NCBI GenBank assembly: GCA_016935175.1
Contig: JAFGRK010000001.1
Location: forward strand, 1 to 33,345
Direction of reading: 5' to 3'
Source: Candidatus Woesearchaeota archaeon
GTDB taxonomy: Archaea; Nanobdellota; Nanobdellia; Woesearchaeales; SM23-78
Length of the DNA: 33,345 nucleotides
In this document: positions 1-6,119 of the stretch, piece after piece
How positions within the stretch are numbered: position 1 is the first letter of the stretch
How the letters are laid out: the number at the start of each line of letters is the position of its first letter
Program-made: the position numbers and the translations under genes
The notes under the pieces: model-generated
Told to the model about the DNA's origin: nothing
The model's database searches: none
What the model saw: the letters and a program-made list of their open reading frames with translations, nothing else

Positions 1-34
1 AAAGGATATAAACAAAAAGGAGGAGGGATGAAAG

Positions 35-535
35 ATGGAACTTGAGGAAATAGCGAGGATTGAAACAAAGGCACTGGAAGCAGAAATAAGAGAAGCTGCT
101 GAGTGGACACTAACAGATGAAACAAAAATAGAAGAACCAAGAACTCTTGGTTTCTGGGTCGATAGAATATATGATAAGGTAATGGCCTATGCATATACTC
201 AACTTCAGAAAAAATCGCTTGATGCGACAGATAAAATAGCAAAAGCAATACAAATTGGAGAAAAACGGGCAAAACACGATCAAGAGATCCTATCTGAACC
301 AGAAAAAAAATATACGACTTTAGAGGAAGAATTAGAAAAGAAAGCAGAAAGGAAGAGAATTATGACAAGAATAAAGGTTTACGAGCATTACAAACAAGAA
401 TGCGTCATAGGGTTAAAAAAGGAATTGGAAAAATTTTTTGATGAAAAGAAAAAACCGATAGGATTCGATATGAGCACAATGTACAAAGCGATCGAAATCG
501 TAAGAAAATACCTAACTAAGGAAAAACAAGAATAA
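35..535 (+). CDS. Hypothetical helical, charge-rich protein
   Basis: A 166-aa protein that I do not recognise. It is rich in Glu and Lys, has no signal peptide or membrane segment, and is predicted by eye to be mostly helical, with a likely coiled coil around residues 70-110. The ATG at 35 is preceded by a strong ribosome-binding site (AAGGAGGAGGG, about 17-27). A TATA-like GATATAAAC at 5-13 would put transcription start very near the ATG, so whether the Shine-Dalgarno is in the transcript is unclear. A second ATG at 28 is out of frame. Base composition is more AT-rich than in the genes that follow, which could mean accessory or recently acquired DNA. A 35-aa ORF follows in the same direction. 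No function is assigned. Confidence 0.8.
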   Translation: MELEEIARIETKALEAEIREAAEWTLTDETKIEEPRTLGFWVDRIYDKVMAYAYTQLQKKSLDATDKIAKAIQIGEKRAKHDQEILSEPEKKYTTLEEELEKKAERKRIMTRIKVYEHYKQECVIGLKKELEKFFDEKKKPIGFDMSTMYKAIEIVRKYLTKEKQE

Positions 536-558
536 AAAAGAGGGTAGTGAAAAAAATA

Positions 559-666
559 ATGGAACTGCCAGCTAAAGAGGCACGACAACTACACTATGAA
601 GTGGCTGAAAGGGCAATATGCGCCCTGAAGAAATACCATCCTAAAATGCAAGAGCAAGCACAATAA
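559..666 (+). CDS. Small ORF, 35 aa, unknown
   Basis: ATG at 559 to TAA at 664-666 encodes 35 residues, starting MELPAKEARQLHYEV and ending KMQEQAQ. It lies 23 bp downstream of the preceding gene on the same strand, with a GAGGG about 15 nt before the ATG. The composition (Glu, Lys, Ala, Gln rich, helical) resembles the upstream protein, so it could be a co-expressed small partner or a decayed remnant. The T-rich tract that follows at once would end the transcript. Homology is unknown to me and confidence is moderate to low because of the length. Confidence 0.4.
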   Translation: MELPAKEARQLHYEVAERAICALKKYHPKMQEQAQ

Positions 667-669
667 ACT

Positions 670-699
670 CTTATTTTTTTATTATTATTTTTATTTTTT
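670..699 (+). terminator. T-rich tract ending the first plus-strand unit
   Basis: A run of T-rich sequence with several blocks of five to seven T lies just after the 35-aa ORF and before the convergent pyrophosphatase gene. Archaeal RNA polymerase terminates at such U-rich tracts. The tract also overlaps the stop codon of the opposite gene. Confidence 0.5.
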
Positions 700-1240
700 A
701 CATTTTCTCAAGCCACTTCCTGAACTCCTCAAAAGCTAGCTTCCTGTGGCTTATCTTGTTCTTGTCTTCCATGCTCATCTCAGAAAAAGTTATGTCATAG
801 CCTTCTGGCATGAGTATCTGGTCCCATTGGAAGCGAGTGTCTCCTCGAGGGCTGACTATCTTCCCTTTTATCCTACCTTGGAACACTAATGGCTTTTTTC
901 CTGGCTCGCAATAGCCAATGCTGCAGACAGCAACTGCACCCACATCAGGGTATTTGCTTGCCAGCTCATAAAGCCCTTTTATGCCTATCTTCTTTATGAA
1001 ATCCTTGACATAAGGCCCTGGCAACCCTCCTAAGGCATTGAAGCATAGGCTTGTATCCTCTACAAACACTGACTTGCCTGTCTTCTCAGCAGCAAGCTTG
1101 GCTTTTTCCTTGACAATGTCTGCTGGCTCTCCTTGCAGCTCAGGAAGGTCTATGTCTAATTGCTCAACATCAAAACCTTCAAGAATGTGCTTTACCTCCC
1201 TGAATTTCTCCTTGTTGCCTGTCACAAAGTAAAGCTTCAT
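698..1240 (-). CDS. rdgB: XTP/dITP pyrophosphatase (RdgB/HAM1 family)
   Basis: A 180-aa non-canonical purine NTP pyrophosphatase. The family hydrolyses XTP, dITP and ITP to monophosphates and so cleans the nucleotide pool. Visible signatures are the N-terminal TGNKEKFREV (substrate-binding loop, residues 6-15), VFVEDTSLCFNALGGLPG (catalytic Asp region), FQWDQILMPEG, and a C-terminal SHR. The reading frame stays open 33 codons further upstream, but that extension is translated intergenic repeat, so the ATG at 1238-1240 (MKLYFVTGN) is the start, which fits the family. It lies downstream of the FAD dehydrogenase on the same strand, separated by the structured element at 1255-1369. Confidence 0.93.
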   Translation of the reverse strand: MKLYFVTGNKEKFREVKHILEGFDVEQLDIDLPELQGEPADIVKEKAKLAAEKTGKSVFVEDTSLCFNALGGLPGPYVKDFIKKIGIKGLYELASKYPDVGAVAVCSIGYCEPGKKPLVFQGRIKGKIVSPRGDTRFQWDQILMPEGYDITFSEMSMEDKNKISHRKLAFEEFRKWLEKM

Positions 1241-1254
1241 TTTTTGTTTCTCCG

Positions 1255-1369
1255 GAAAAAGTTGCCTTGCCCACCCCGAGGGGGGCAACCCCCGGGCAAA
1301 CAGCCGACGCCATTCTCTCGAACTATTGTTCTCGTTCATGGCGTTGGTGTTGGCTGTGGCAACTTTTTC
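1255..1369 (-). repeat. Structured intergenic element, copy A (core-hairpin type)
   Basis: A 115-bp element bounded by GAAAAAGTTGCC and its exact complement GGCAACTTTTTC. Read on the minus strand it holds a hairpin: ACGCCAT and ATGGCGT pair, then a 6x6 purine internal loop GAACGA/GAGAGA, then GAAC-AATA-GTTC. A second arm contains the self-complementary CCCCCCTCGGGG. The core matches the plus-strand copies at 3555 and 26916. It lies 10 bp after the FAD dehydrogenase stop and upstream of the pyrophosphatase start, so it is probably transcribed with them. Function unknown: RNA element, terminator or mobile repeat. Confidence 0.8.
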
Positions 1370-1378
1370 TTATGCGCA

Positions 1379-2713
1379 CTAACTAATCTTTTTAATTATC
1401 CCTCTGGCAGCTATCATTCCTGTCATGGCTGCTCCGACTATGCCCCTGCTCTTGCCTACTCCGTCTCCGGCAATGAACAAGTTAGGGACATTGGTCTCTA
1501 GGCCTTGGCTGGTGAAGTATTTAGTGTCATAAAACTTGATTTCAGGGGCATAGATGAGGTTTGGGGCGTCGGCTATCCCAGGTATTATCTTGTCAAGGGC
1601 AATGATGGTATCCCTTATGTTGTCAATAATCCTTCCCCTGTAAGCCAAGGTTATATCCCCTGGCACAACTGCTATTCCTATTGGCAATGTCGGCTTTAGC
1701 GTGTCATAATGCTTTGCCTTGTCAAAGAAAGTGCTCATCTTAGACCTGTTGCCTGCAAGGAAGTCTCCCATCCTCTGGATTATTGGCTTGCCCCCGCCTA
1801 GCCTGACAGTCTCCTTGGCTATGTCCCTTCCCATCTCTAATGTGTCTGCATAAGGCTCTGTCAGGTTGATGGTGTTAAGGATGGCGAAGTTGGTGTTCTG
1901 GGTCTTGACTCTTTTCAATGCATCCCCGTTGATGAGGCTAAATCCTTTGCCATTGGCAGGCTCAATTCTTACCTTGCCTCCTTTGTTAGTGCAGAAAGTC
2001 CTGGTCTTGTCATGATGGGTCTTGGTTATGAACTTGAACTTAGGGTCATAGATGATGTCAGTAATAGGATCATAGATCTCTGAAGGCATCTCTATGCGCA
2101 CGCCAACATCAATAGGGCCCCAGGAATACTTTATCTTGAGCCTTGAGGCTTGCTTCCTGAACCAATAAGCGCCATCCCTTCCTGGAGCCACAAGCAAGAA
2201 CTTTGACCTGAGCTCTCCTTTGTTGGTTGTCAGCAGGAAACGCTCGTCTTTTCTCCTTATGCTCTTGACTTCGCGGTTAAGGAAGAATTTCACTTTCAAT
2301 GACTCAAGCTGGGCTTTGTACTTGTTAATTAGGTTCTTGCTCTCATCAGTGCCTACATGGCGCTGCTTGCAAGCCACAAGATCCACTCCGCAACGCCTAG
2401 CCCTAGTCACCCATTTGTCAATCTCCTTTTGCTCTGTGCCGTGAAGCTTTTGGTCAGCTCCCAGCTCCAAGAACTTGGCATCGATCTCCTGAATATACTT
2501 TTCAGCCTCTTGCCTGGAAATCTTGAGCTCATCCAATTCCATGCCAATATCTGTGCTTAGGTTGAGCTTGCAGTCATTCATCAATCCCCCTGAGGAAAAG
2601 CTGCCTTTTTCAATGATGGCAATGCTTAAGCCTGGCTTTTTCTTTGCCAATTCCTCAGCAGCCCAAAGGCCAGCAGGCCCAGAGCCAATGATAAGTACAT
2701 CATAACTAGTCAT
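1379..2713 (-). CDS. FAD-dependent dehydrogenase (COG2509-like)
   Basis: A 444-aa flavoprotein. The N-terminus has the Rossmann dinucleotide motif (DVLIIGSGPAGLWAAEEL, residues 5-22) followed by the acidic end of beta-2 (IIEKG). The C-terminus has the second FAD signature, NLFIAGDGVGKSRGIVGAAM. The general plan matches the archaeal and bacterial uncharacterised FAD-dependent dehydrogenases of the COG2509 type; the substrate is unknown. An RxCGVDxVACxQRHVGTDES stretch near residues 105-125 is typical of this group. The start is ATG at 2711-2713. Upstream, CTATTTAAC around 2743-2751 with a purine-rich CGAAAG before it is a plausible TATA/BRE promoter with a short leader. The next gene upstream is tRNA-Arg. 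Confidence 0.85.
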   Translation of the reverse strand: MTSYDVLIIGSGPAGLWAAEELAKKKPGLSIAIIEKGSFSSGGLMNDCKLNLSTDIGMELDELKISRQEAEKYIQEIDAKFLELGADQKLHGTEQKEIDKWVTRARRCGVDLVACKQRHVGTDESKNLINKYKAQLESLKVKFFLNREVKSIRRKDERFLLTTNKGELRSKFLLVAPGRDGAYWFRKQASRLKIKYSWGPIDVGVRIEMPSEIYDPITDIIYDPKFKFITKTHHDKTRTFCTNKGGKVRIEPANGKGFSLINGDALKRVKTQNTNFAILNTINLTEPYADTLEMGRDIAKETVRLGGGKPIIQRMGDFLAGNRSKMSTFFDKAKHYDTLKPTLPIGIAVVPGDITLAYRGRIIDNIRDTIIALDKIIPGIADAPNLIYAPEIKFYDTKYFTSQGLETNVPNLFIAGDGVGKSRGIVGAAMTGMIAARGIIKKIS

Positions 2714-2776
2714 ATCTCGCCCCAGGAGTGCTTAAGGAAGTGGTTAGTTAAATAGCTTTCGGTGAAATCCTTCAAG

Positions 2777-2783
2777 AAAAAAA
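2777..2783 (-). terminator. Oligo-T terminator of tRNA-Arg
   Basis: Seven consecutive T on the minus strand lie 3 nt past the tRNA discriminator base, the usual archaeal tRNA termination signal. Confidence 0.6.
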
Positions 2784-2799
2784 TATGAGCGCGTCCAGA

Positions 2800-2844
2800 A
2801 TTTCGTCAAGGCAAGGTCTTGGCGAACCAAAAGCTTGCTTTTGC
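2800..2844 (-). other. tRNA-Arg intron 2, T loop (59/60), 45 nt
   Basis: The T stem TCCAG/CTGGA is the outer helix, TTCG/CGAA the central 4-bp helix, AAG and ATT the two 3-nt bulges. Cutting after the second bulge base leaves a normal TTCGAAT loop. The intron holds CAAAAG-CAAG-CTTTTG followed by GTTCGCC, a pattern also seen in nearby intergenic elements. Confidence 0.78.
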
Positions 2845-2865
2845 TTCGAACTGGAGTCTCCTGGT

Positions 2866-2899
2866 GACTACAGGCCTTTACAAGGCGTAAAGGTGGCTT
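2866..2899 (-). other. tRNA-Arg intron 1, canonical 37/38 site, 34 nt
   Basis: The anticodon stem gives the outer helix. TCA is the 3' bulge and GGA the 5' bulge. The four-base central helix CTTC/GTAG has one T-T mismatch, so the bulge-helix-bulge motif is relaxed. Inside is a perfect 7-bp hairpin, CCTTTAC-GCCTT-GTAAAGG. Confidence 0.75.
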
Positions 2900-2962
2900 C
2901 CGAAGCCAAGTGTACTATCCAGGCTATACTACGCGCCCATGCTTAAGAATAATCAGGCTAGG

Positions 2963-2973
2963 TTTATATAATT
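2963..2973 (-). promoter_or_regulatory. TATA box of tRNA-Arg
   Basis: TATATAAACC on the minus strand, 25-35 bp upstream of the tRNA 5' end, the normal archaeal spacing. Confidence 0.65.
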
Positions 2974-3006
2974 AATCAAATTGCCATAAGAATCCAGTGA
3001 GCCTTT

Positions 3007-3291
3007 TTAAGCTGTCTTTTCAAGGACTATCTCAATGGATGAGACTCTCACATCCTGTCCTTCCTTGTTCTTGAACTCCTCAGAGTCAATCCTTATCTCC
3101 TTGAGCCCTATCTGGCCTTTAAGAAACCTTTTCATGGCCACTTCTGACACGTCAACAGCCCTGCTTATGAATTTCCCCCTTGCCTTCACAGTCACTTCCT
3201 TGGCTCCCTTGGTAGTGAACTGCACCACTACGCTAGTGACGTAGTTCATGAAAGGCTTGTTCCCTATGAACACAGAGTTGTCATCTGACAT
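3007..3291 (-). CDS. alba: Alba, archaeal chromatin / nucleic-acid-binding protein
   Basis: A 94-aa protein of the Alba (Sso10b) family, abundant dimeric DNA- and RNA-binding proteins. Recognisable blocks are VFIGNKPFMNYV (the conserved Lys in this block is the residue acetylated in Sulfolobus Alba), VTVKARGKFISRAVDVSEVA, and the closing VSSIEIVLEK. The ATG at 3289-3291 is preferred to the in-frame GTG at 3298-3300, because that GTG overlaps the ribosome-binding sequence GGGGTGA that serves the ATG. It follows the S17e gene by 33 bp on the same strand, so the two are probably one transcript from the S17e promoter. Confidence 0.92.
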   Translation of the reverse strand: MSDDNSVFIGNKPFMNYVTSVVVQFTTKGAKEVTVKARGKFISRAVDVSEVAMKRFLKGQIGLKEIRIDSEEFKNKEGQDVRVSSIEIVLEKTA

Positions 3292-3324
3292 GGTTATCAC
3301 CCCGGTTCGCTAGTAGTTGCTGGT

Positions 3325-3516
3325 TTACTGCGCTTCTGCCTTGACCATCCTTGTAATGTAGCCGGCAATAATGTTCCTTAGCTTCTTGGACTTGACATCA
3401 GTGAACTCCATCACTTTAGCCTTGTTATGCTCGTATTCAGTGCTAAAGTTCTCTCTATAAGTCTCAAGCAAATCCATGGAAATTGCCTTAATTGGCCGTG
3501 TCTTGATTCGTCCCAT
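3325..3516 (-). CDS. rps17e: Small-subunit ribosomal protein S17e
   Basis: A 63-aa protein starting MGRIKTRPIKAISMDLLE, the conserved N-terminus of archaeal and eukaryotic S17e, a helical small-subunit protein absent from bacteria. The length is normal for archaea. The frame stays open about 60 codons upstream, but that stretch is translated repeat, and the ATG at 3514-3516 fits both the family and a TATA box at 3538-3547. The transcript would be leaderless or nearly so. Alba follows in the same direction. Confidence 0.92.
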   Translation of the reverse strand: MGRIKTRPIKAISMDLLETYRENFSTEYEHNKAKVMEFTDVKSKKLRNIIAGYITRMVKAEAQ

Positions 3517-3537
3517 GGCGCTAGAGAAAAGAGGCGG

Positions 3538-3547
3538 GTTTATAAAG
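3538..3547 (-). promoter_or_regulatory. TATA box of S17e-alba
   Basis: CTTTATAAAC on the minus strand about 22 bp upstream of the S17e ATG, with purine-poor flanks. The core TTTATAAA is self-complementary, so it could also drive plus-strand transcription into the element at 3555. Confidence 0.7.
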
Positions 3548-3554
3548 GTTATGG

Positions 3555-3724
3555 GAAAAAGTCGCCACAGCCTACGGCTACGCCATGAACGAGAATCAGT
3601 GTTCGAGAGAATGGCGTAGGCTGTGGAGGCGGGGGACGCAAGCAAAAATCCCTCTGGATTTTTGGTGCGCCAAAAATTTTCAATTTTTGAGCGCCCCATC
3701 CGGGGTGCCGAGGGCGACTTTTTC
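3555..3724 (+). repeat. Structured intergenic element, copy B (core-hairpin type)
   Basis: A 170-bp element with ends GAAAAAGTCGCC and GGCGACTTTTTC. On the plus strand CACAGCC pairs with GGCTGTG, TACGCCAT with ATGGCGTA, then comes the GAACGA/GAGAGA internal loop and GAAT-CAGT-GTTC. Further arms are AAAAATCC-CTCT-GGATTTTT, CAAAAATT-TTC-AATTTTTG flanked by GCGC on both sides, and CCCC-ATC-CGGGG. The right end overlaps the stop codon of the arginase-like gene. It fills the gap between that gene and the S17e promoter. Confidence 0.82.
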
Positions 3725-4403
3725 AGCTCAATTCCACAACAAGTTTGGCTGCCACTTTAGAAGTCAGCTCTTTATCATCTTTTTCCTGGCTAAAGCCTGT
3801 GACTTGTGCCATGCCAATATTCCTGAGCATCTTGAGCCTGTAGATGAAGTATAATAGCTCCCTTGTGGTGAGGCCTCCTGGGTGCTGGCTTGTTGCTGCT
3901 GGGACAAAAGAAGGGTCTAAGCAGTCCAGATTGATACAGATGTATATCTTGCCCCATTGCCTTGCAACGCTCATTATGCTGTCTGCAATCTCCCAGTGCC
4001 TTTCAAAGCTTATCTCTCGCATACTGAAATTCTTTATGCTATTCTCAAGCATGAACTTCCTGCTCTCCTTGTTAAAGCTCCTGGTGCCTACCAGTACCAT
4101 GTTATTCTTGTCAAGGATATGCTCCTCAACTAGCCTTTTGAGCCAGGCTTCAGGCTGGGAAGAGAAAACAATGATGCCAGAGCCAGGATTGTTCTTTGCA
4201 AAAGCCTTGAAGGCATGATAAGTCACTTCAGAATCTTCTGAAAGCAGGCAGCAATAATGCTTATAGTCAGCAAGCTCTTTTTCAGCATCATTCTTGTCCT
4301 TTAGCTCCTTGACATCAAACACTGGAAGAATCCCTGCCTCTGTGAGCGGAAAGCCCTTTAATTGCTTGATAATCCCGCCAGAATCTATTGCAAATAGCCT
4401 CAT
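3723..4403 (-). CDS. Arginase/agmatinase-fold protein lacking most metal ligands
   Basis: A 226-aa protein with the C-terminal plan of the arginase superfamily: CINLDCLDPSFVP (residues 156-168) aligns with the family SxDxDxxDPxxxP, and GGLTTRELL (176-184) with the usual GGLTxRE. The family binds two Mn ions through a GxDHS motif, a DAHxD motif and the two Asp of SxDxD. Here the equivalents read LLSEDSEV (53-60), FSSQPEAW (80-87) and N158 for the first Asp; D160 and D163 remain. Hydrolysis of arginine or agmatine is therefore unlikely, and a binding or scaffold role is an inference. It is also shorter than the usual ~290-300 aa. ATG at 4401-4403, with a TATA-like CTTTAAAAC at about 4425-4433. 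Confidence 0.75.
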   Translation of the reverse strand: MRLFAIDSGGIIKQLKGFPLTEAGILPVFDVKELKDKNDAEKELADYKHYCCLLSEDSEVTYHAFKAFAKNNPGSGIIVFSSQPEAWLKRLVEEHILDKNNMVLVGTRSFNKESRKFMLENSIKNFSMREISFERHWEIADSIMSVARQWGKIYICINLDCLDPSFVPAATSQHPGGLTTRELLYFIYRLKMLRNIGMAQVTGFSQEKDDKELTSKVAAKLVVELS

Positions 4404-4458
4404 GGCATTGTAGAATCAACTTTTTGTTTTAAAGCTTTCTAAATTTCGCTGCGATGAG

Positions 4459-5097
4459 CTAAGAGTTCCTAAGGATATCCACTGCTATCTTCGGGTCTGT
4501 GCTGTTGAAGATGTAGCTGCCTGCCACTAATATGTCTGCGCCTGCCTCTATTACCTCGTGGGCTGTGCCTGCATTTATTCCGCCATCCACCTCTATCAAT
4601 AAGTCAGGCTTTTTCTTGGCAAGGCTCTTAATCTTTTTTATGGTGCTTTCTATTAGCTTCTGCCCTGGCTTGCCAGGCTTTACAGTCATCATAAGCACAA
4701 AATCCACCTTGTCAAGCAGCTTGTCCACCTTGGTGAGGGCAGTTGATGGGTTGATGGCTATGCCTGCCATCACTCCCTTGCTTTTTATCTTCTCTATCAG
4801 CTTAGCAGGGCTCTTGGTGGCTTCTGCATGGAAAGAAAGCATGCTTGCGCCTGCATCAATGAACTTATCAACTAATTTTTCAGGCTGCTTAACCATGAGA
4901 TGCACATCCTTCTTTATCAAGCCAGTGCTTATGCTCTTCACAAAAGCAGGGTCAAAGGTCTTGTCCTTGACAAACTTGCCGTCCATGACATCAAAATGGA
5001 TGAAATCAGCATTGCTGACGCGCAACACTGCCTGGTCAACCACAGTCTTGTCACTCCAATCCAGGCTTAATATGCTCGCAGCAACCTTAATAATCAA
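4459..5097 (-). CDS. rpe: Ribulose-phosphate 3-epimerase
   Basis: A 212-aa TIM-barrel enzyme that interconverts ribulose 5-phosphate and xylulose 5-phosphate. Motifs in order: AASILSLDW (residues 6-14), FIHFDVMDGKFV (metal-binding His and Asp), DVHLMV, MMTVKPGKPGQ (family usually MSVxPGFGGQ), LLIEVDGGINAGTA, and GADILVAGSYIF (phosphate binding). The start is a TTG at 5095-5097 preceded by GAGGGTGG at good spacing; a nearby ATG is in another frame. A TATA box lies at 5135-5143. RpiB is encoded 560 bp away on the other strand, so two pentose-phosphate isomerising activities are close together. Confidence 0.93.
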   Translation of the reverse strand: MIIKVAASILSLDWSDKTVVDQAVLRVSNADFIHFDVMDGKFVKDKTFDPAFVKSISTGLIKKDVHLMVKQPEKLVDKFIDAGASMLSFHAEATKSPAKLIEKIKSKGVMAGIAINPSTALTKVDKLLDKVDFVLMMTVKPGKPGQKLIESTIKKIKSLAKKKPDLLIEVDGGINAGTAHEVIEAGADILVAGSYIFNSTDPKIAVDILRNS

Positions 5098-5134
5098 TCA
5101 TACCACCCTCTAGCTAATTAAACAGACGAAATGA

Positions 5135-5143
5135 TTTATAAAA
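5135..5143 (-). promoter_or_regulatory. TATA box of rpe
   Basis: TTTTATAAA on the minus strand, 38-46 bp upstream of the TTG start, leaving a short leader that carries the ribosome-binding site. Confidence 0.6.
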
Positions 5144-5169
5144 GTTTTTGTTTGGTTGAGGAAAAGAAC

Positions 5170-5580
5170 TTAATCGCTTGACAGCTTATAAAATAATCCT
5201 TTTTTTGTAATCAAATCGCAACGCTCCTGATGGATTCTTCTAATCCCCTTAAGAATGTATTCTTTCCAACTCTTCTCAGAATAGAATGTTTTGACAAAAA
5301 TGACCGGTATTTTATTTGCTTCATAAATTTGTCTGCGATATTTGTAAGCTCTTCTTTGGGCACCGCAAACTTCAATATAAATTCCTAATTCTGGCAAAAA
5401 GAAATCAGGAGACCATAATCTTGGTCTTTTCTTGTCATCTTCAATAAAAATGGGCGATTCGTAAATGTTTTTTAAACCTAATTCATTCAAGAAATTCTCC
5501 ACTCTCTTTTCAGCAATCGTCTTTTCTTCTTCTTCTTTTTCTGCTGCCTTTTCTTCAGCGATATTCTCCTGTTCTTCCAC
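5170..5580 (-). CDS. Small PD-(D/E)XK / Vsr-like nuclease-fold protein
   Basis: A 136-aa protein. Residues 1-30 are a Glu/Lys-rich lead. The rest resembles Vsr/DUF559-like endonuclease folds: WSPDFFLPELGIYIEVCG (56-73) has the Pro-Asp at 58-59 and Glu70, followed by YKYRRQIYEANKIPVIFV, a typical beta-alpha-beta tail. The usual catalytic Lys of ExK is Cys72 here, so activity is doubtful or differs. The start is GTG at 5578-5580 with TATA-like TTAAATA about 25 bp upstream, suggesting a leaderless transcript. The gene is divergent from rpiB. Its sequence is more AT-rich than its neighbours. The fold assignment is by motif only. Confidence 0.6.
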   Translation of the reverse strand: MEEQENIAEEKAAEKEEEEKTIAEKRVENFLNELGLKNIYESPIFIEDDKKRPRLWSPDFFLPELGIYIEVCGAQRRAYKYRRQIYEANKIPVIFVKTFYSEKSWKEYILKGIRRIHQERCDLITKKGLFYKLSSD

Positions 5581-5603
5581 ATTCCAATATTTGGAACTCG
5601 ACT

Positions 5604-5632
5604 ATTTAATGTTTTTGGAAAATTTTATAAAA
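5604..5632. promoter_or_regulatory. Divergent promoters for the nuclease-like gene and rpiB
   Basis: TTAAATA on the minus strand (about 5604-5610) lies some 25 bp from the GTG of the nuclease-like gene. TTTTATAAAA on the plus strand (5623-5632) lies 22-31 bp from the rpiB ATG. Both fit leaderless transcripts. Confidence 0.6.
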
Positions 5633-5653
5633 AGCCTTGCTTATGAGCATAGT

Positions 5654-6094
5654 ATGGCAGCAAAAAAAGTCATCTTGGGAGCAGACCACGCAGGCTTTGC
5701 GCTCAAGGAAAAGCTTAAGCAGGTGCTTAAGGACAATGAGATAGCCTTTGATGACCTCAGCCCTGCTCTTGATGAGGCTGATGATTATCCTGACATTGCC
5801 TTTAAGGCTGCCAAGAAAGTGGCAAGGGAGAAAAACCTTGGGATTCTTATCTGCGGCACAGGCATCGGCATGTGCATAACCGCCAATAAAGTCAAGGGCA
5901 TTAGGGCTGCTCTTGCTTATGATGAGAACACAGCCAGATTGTCCAGGCAGCACAATGACGCTAACATCCTCTGCCTTGGAGGCAGGACTATTGATGAGAA
6001 GCTTGCAAAAAGAATACTCAAGGTTTGGCTTAACACTAGGTTTCTAGAAGGTAGGCATGCACGAAGGGTTGAGAAGATAAGTAAGTATGAATAA
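5654..6094 (+). CDS. rpiB: Ribose-5-phosphate isomerase B
   Basis: A 146-aa enzyme interconverting ribose 5-phosphate and ribulose 5-phosphate. Signatures: ILGADHAGFALKEKLK (residues 6-21), ILICGTGIGMCITANKVKGIRAAL (active-site loop with the catalytic Cys of the CGTGIG motif), and HNDANILCLGGRTI. The length is normal. The open frame runs 63 codons further upstream across the divergent gene, but the ATG at 5654 starts at the conserved N-terminus and sits correctly behind a TATA box. With rpe it would convert ribose 5-phosphate to xylulose 5-phosphate. Confidence 0.94.
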   Translation: MAAKKVILGADHAGFALKEKLKQVLKDNEIAFDDLSPALDEADDYPDIAFKAAKKVAREKNLGILICGTGIGMCITANKVKGIRAALAYDENTARLSRQHNDANILCLGGRTIDEKLAKRILKVWLNTRFLEGRHARRVEKISKYE

Positions 6095-6119
6095 GAAAAT
6101 AACTTGTTCTGCAGGGATT

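Larger units (their letters stand above)
2786..2938 (-). tRNA. tRNA-Arg (anticodon UCG) with two introns
   Basis: Folded by eye on the minus strand. The acceptor GGGCGCG pairs with CGCGCTC (one G-T pair) and the discriminator is A at 2786. The D stem is GTAT/GTAC with a GG-containing loop. The anticodon stem CTTGG pairs with CCAGG (one wobble) around CTTCGGA, anticodon TCG. The T stem TCCAG/CTGGA closes TTCGAAT. Exons are 2938-2900, 2865-2845 and 2799-2786, giving 74 nt mature. Intron 1 (2866-2899) is at the canonical 37/38 site; intron 2 (2800-2844) is in the T loop at 59/60. CCA is not encoded. A TATA box at 2963-2973 lies 25 bp upstream. Confidence 0.87.

Noticed and set aside
698-1339. 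Longer pyrophosphatase starting at 1339
   Set aside because: The extra 33 codons are translation of structured element A; the conserved N-terminus starts at the ATG at 1240.
2786-2938. Another multi-arm intergenic repeat
   Set aside because: The GCGC-rich ends and hairpins looked like the repeat family, but the sequence folds into a complete tRNA-Arg with two introns.
3582-3617. Kink-turn in the core hairpin
   Set aside because: The loop is a symmetric 6x6 with two tandem G-A sets and lacks the 3-nt one-sided bulge of a kink-turn.
3325-3699. 124-aa protein including S17e
   Set aside because: The first 61 codons are element B and the S17e promoter read through; S17e starts at 3516.
5465-6094. 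209-aa form of RpiB
   Set aside because: The extension covers the divergent gene and both promoters; the conserved start is at 5654.
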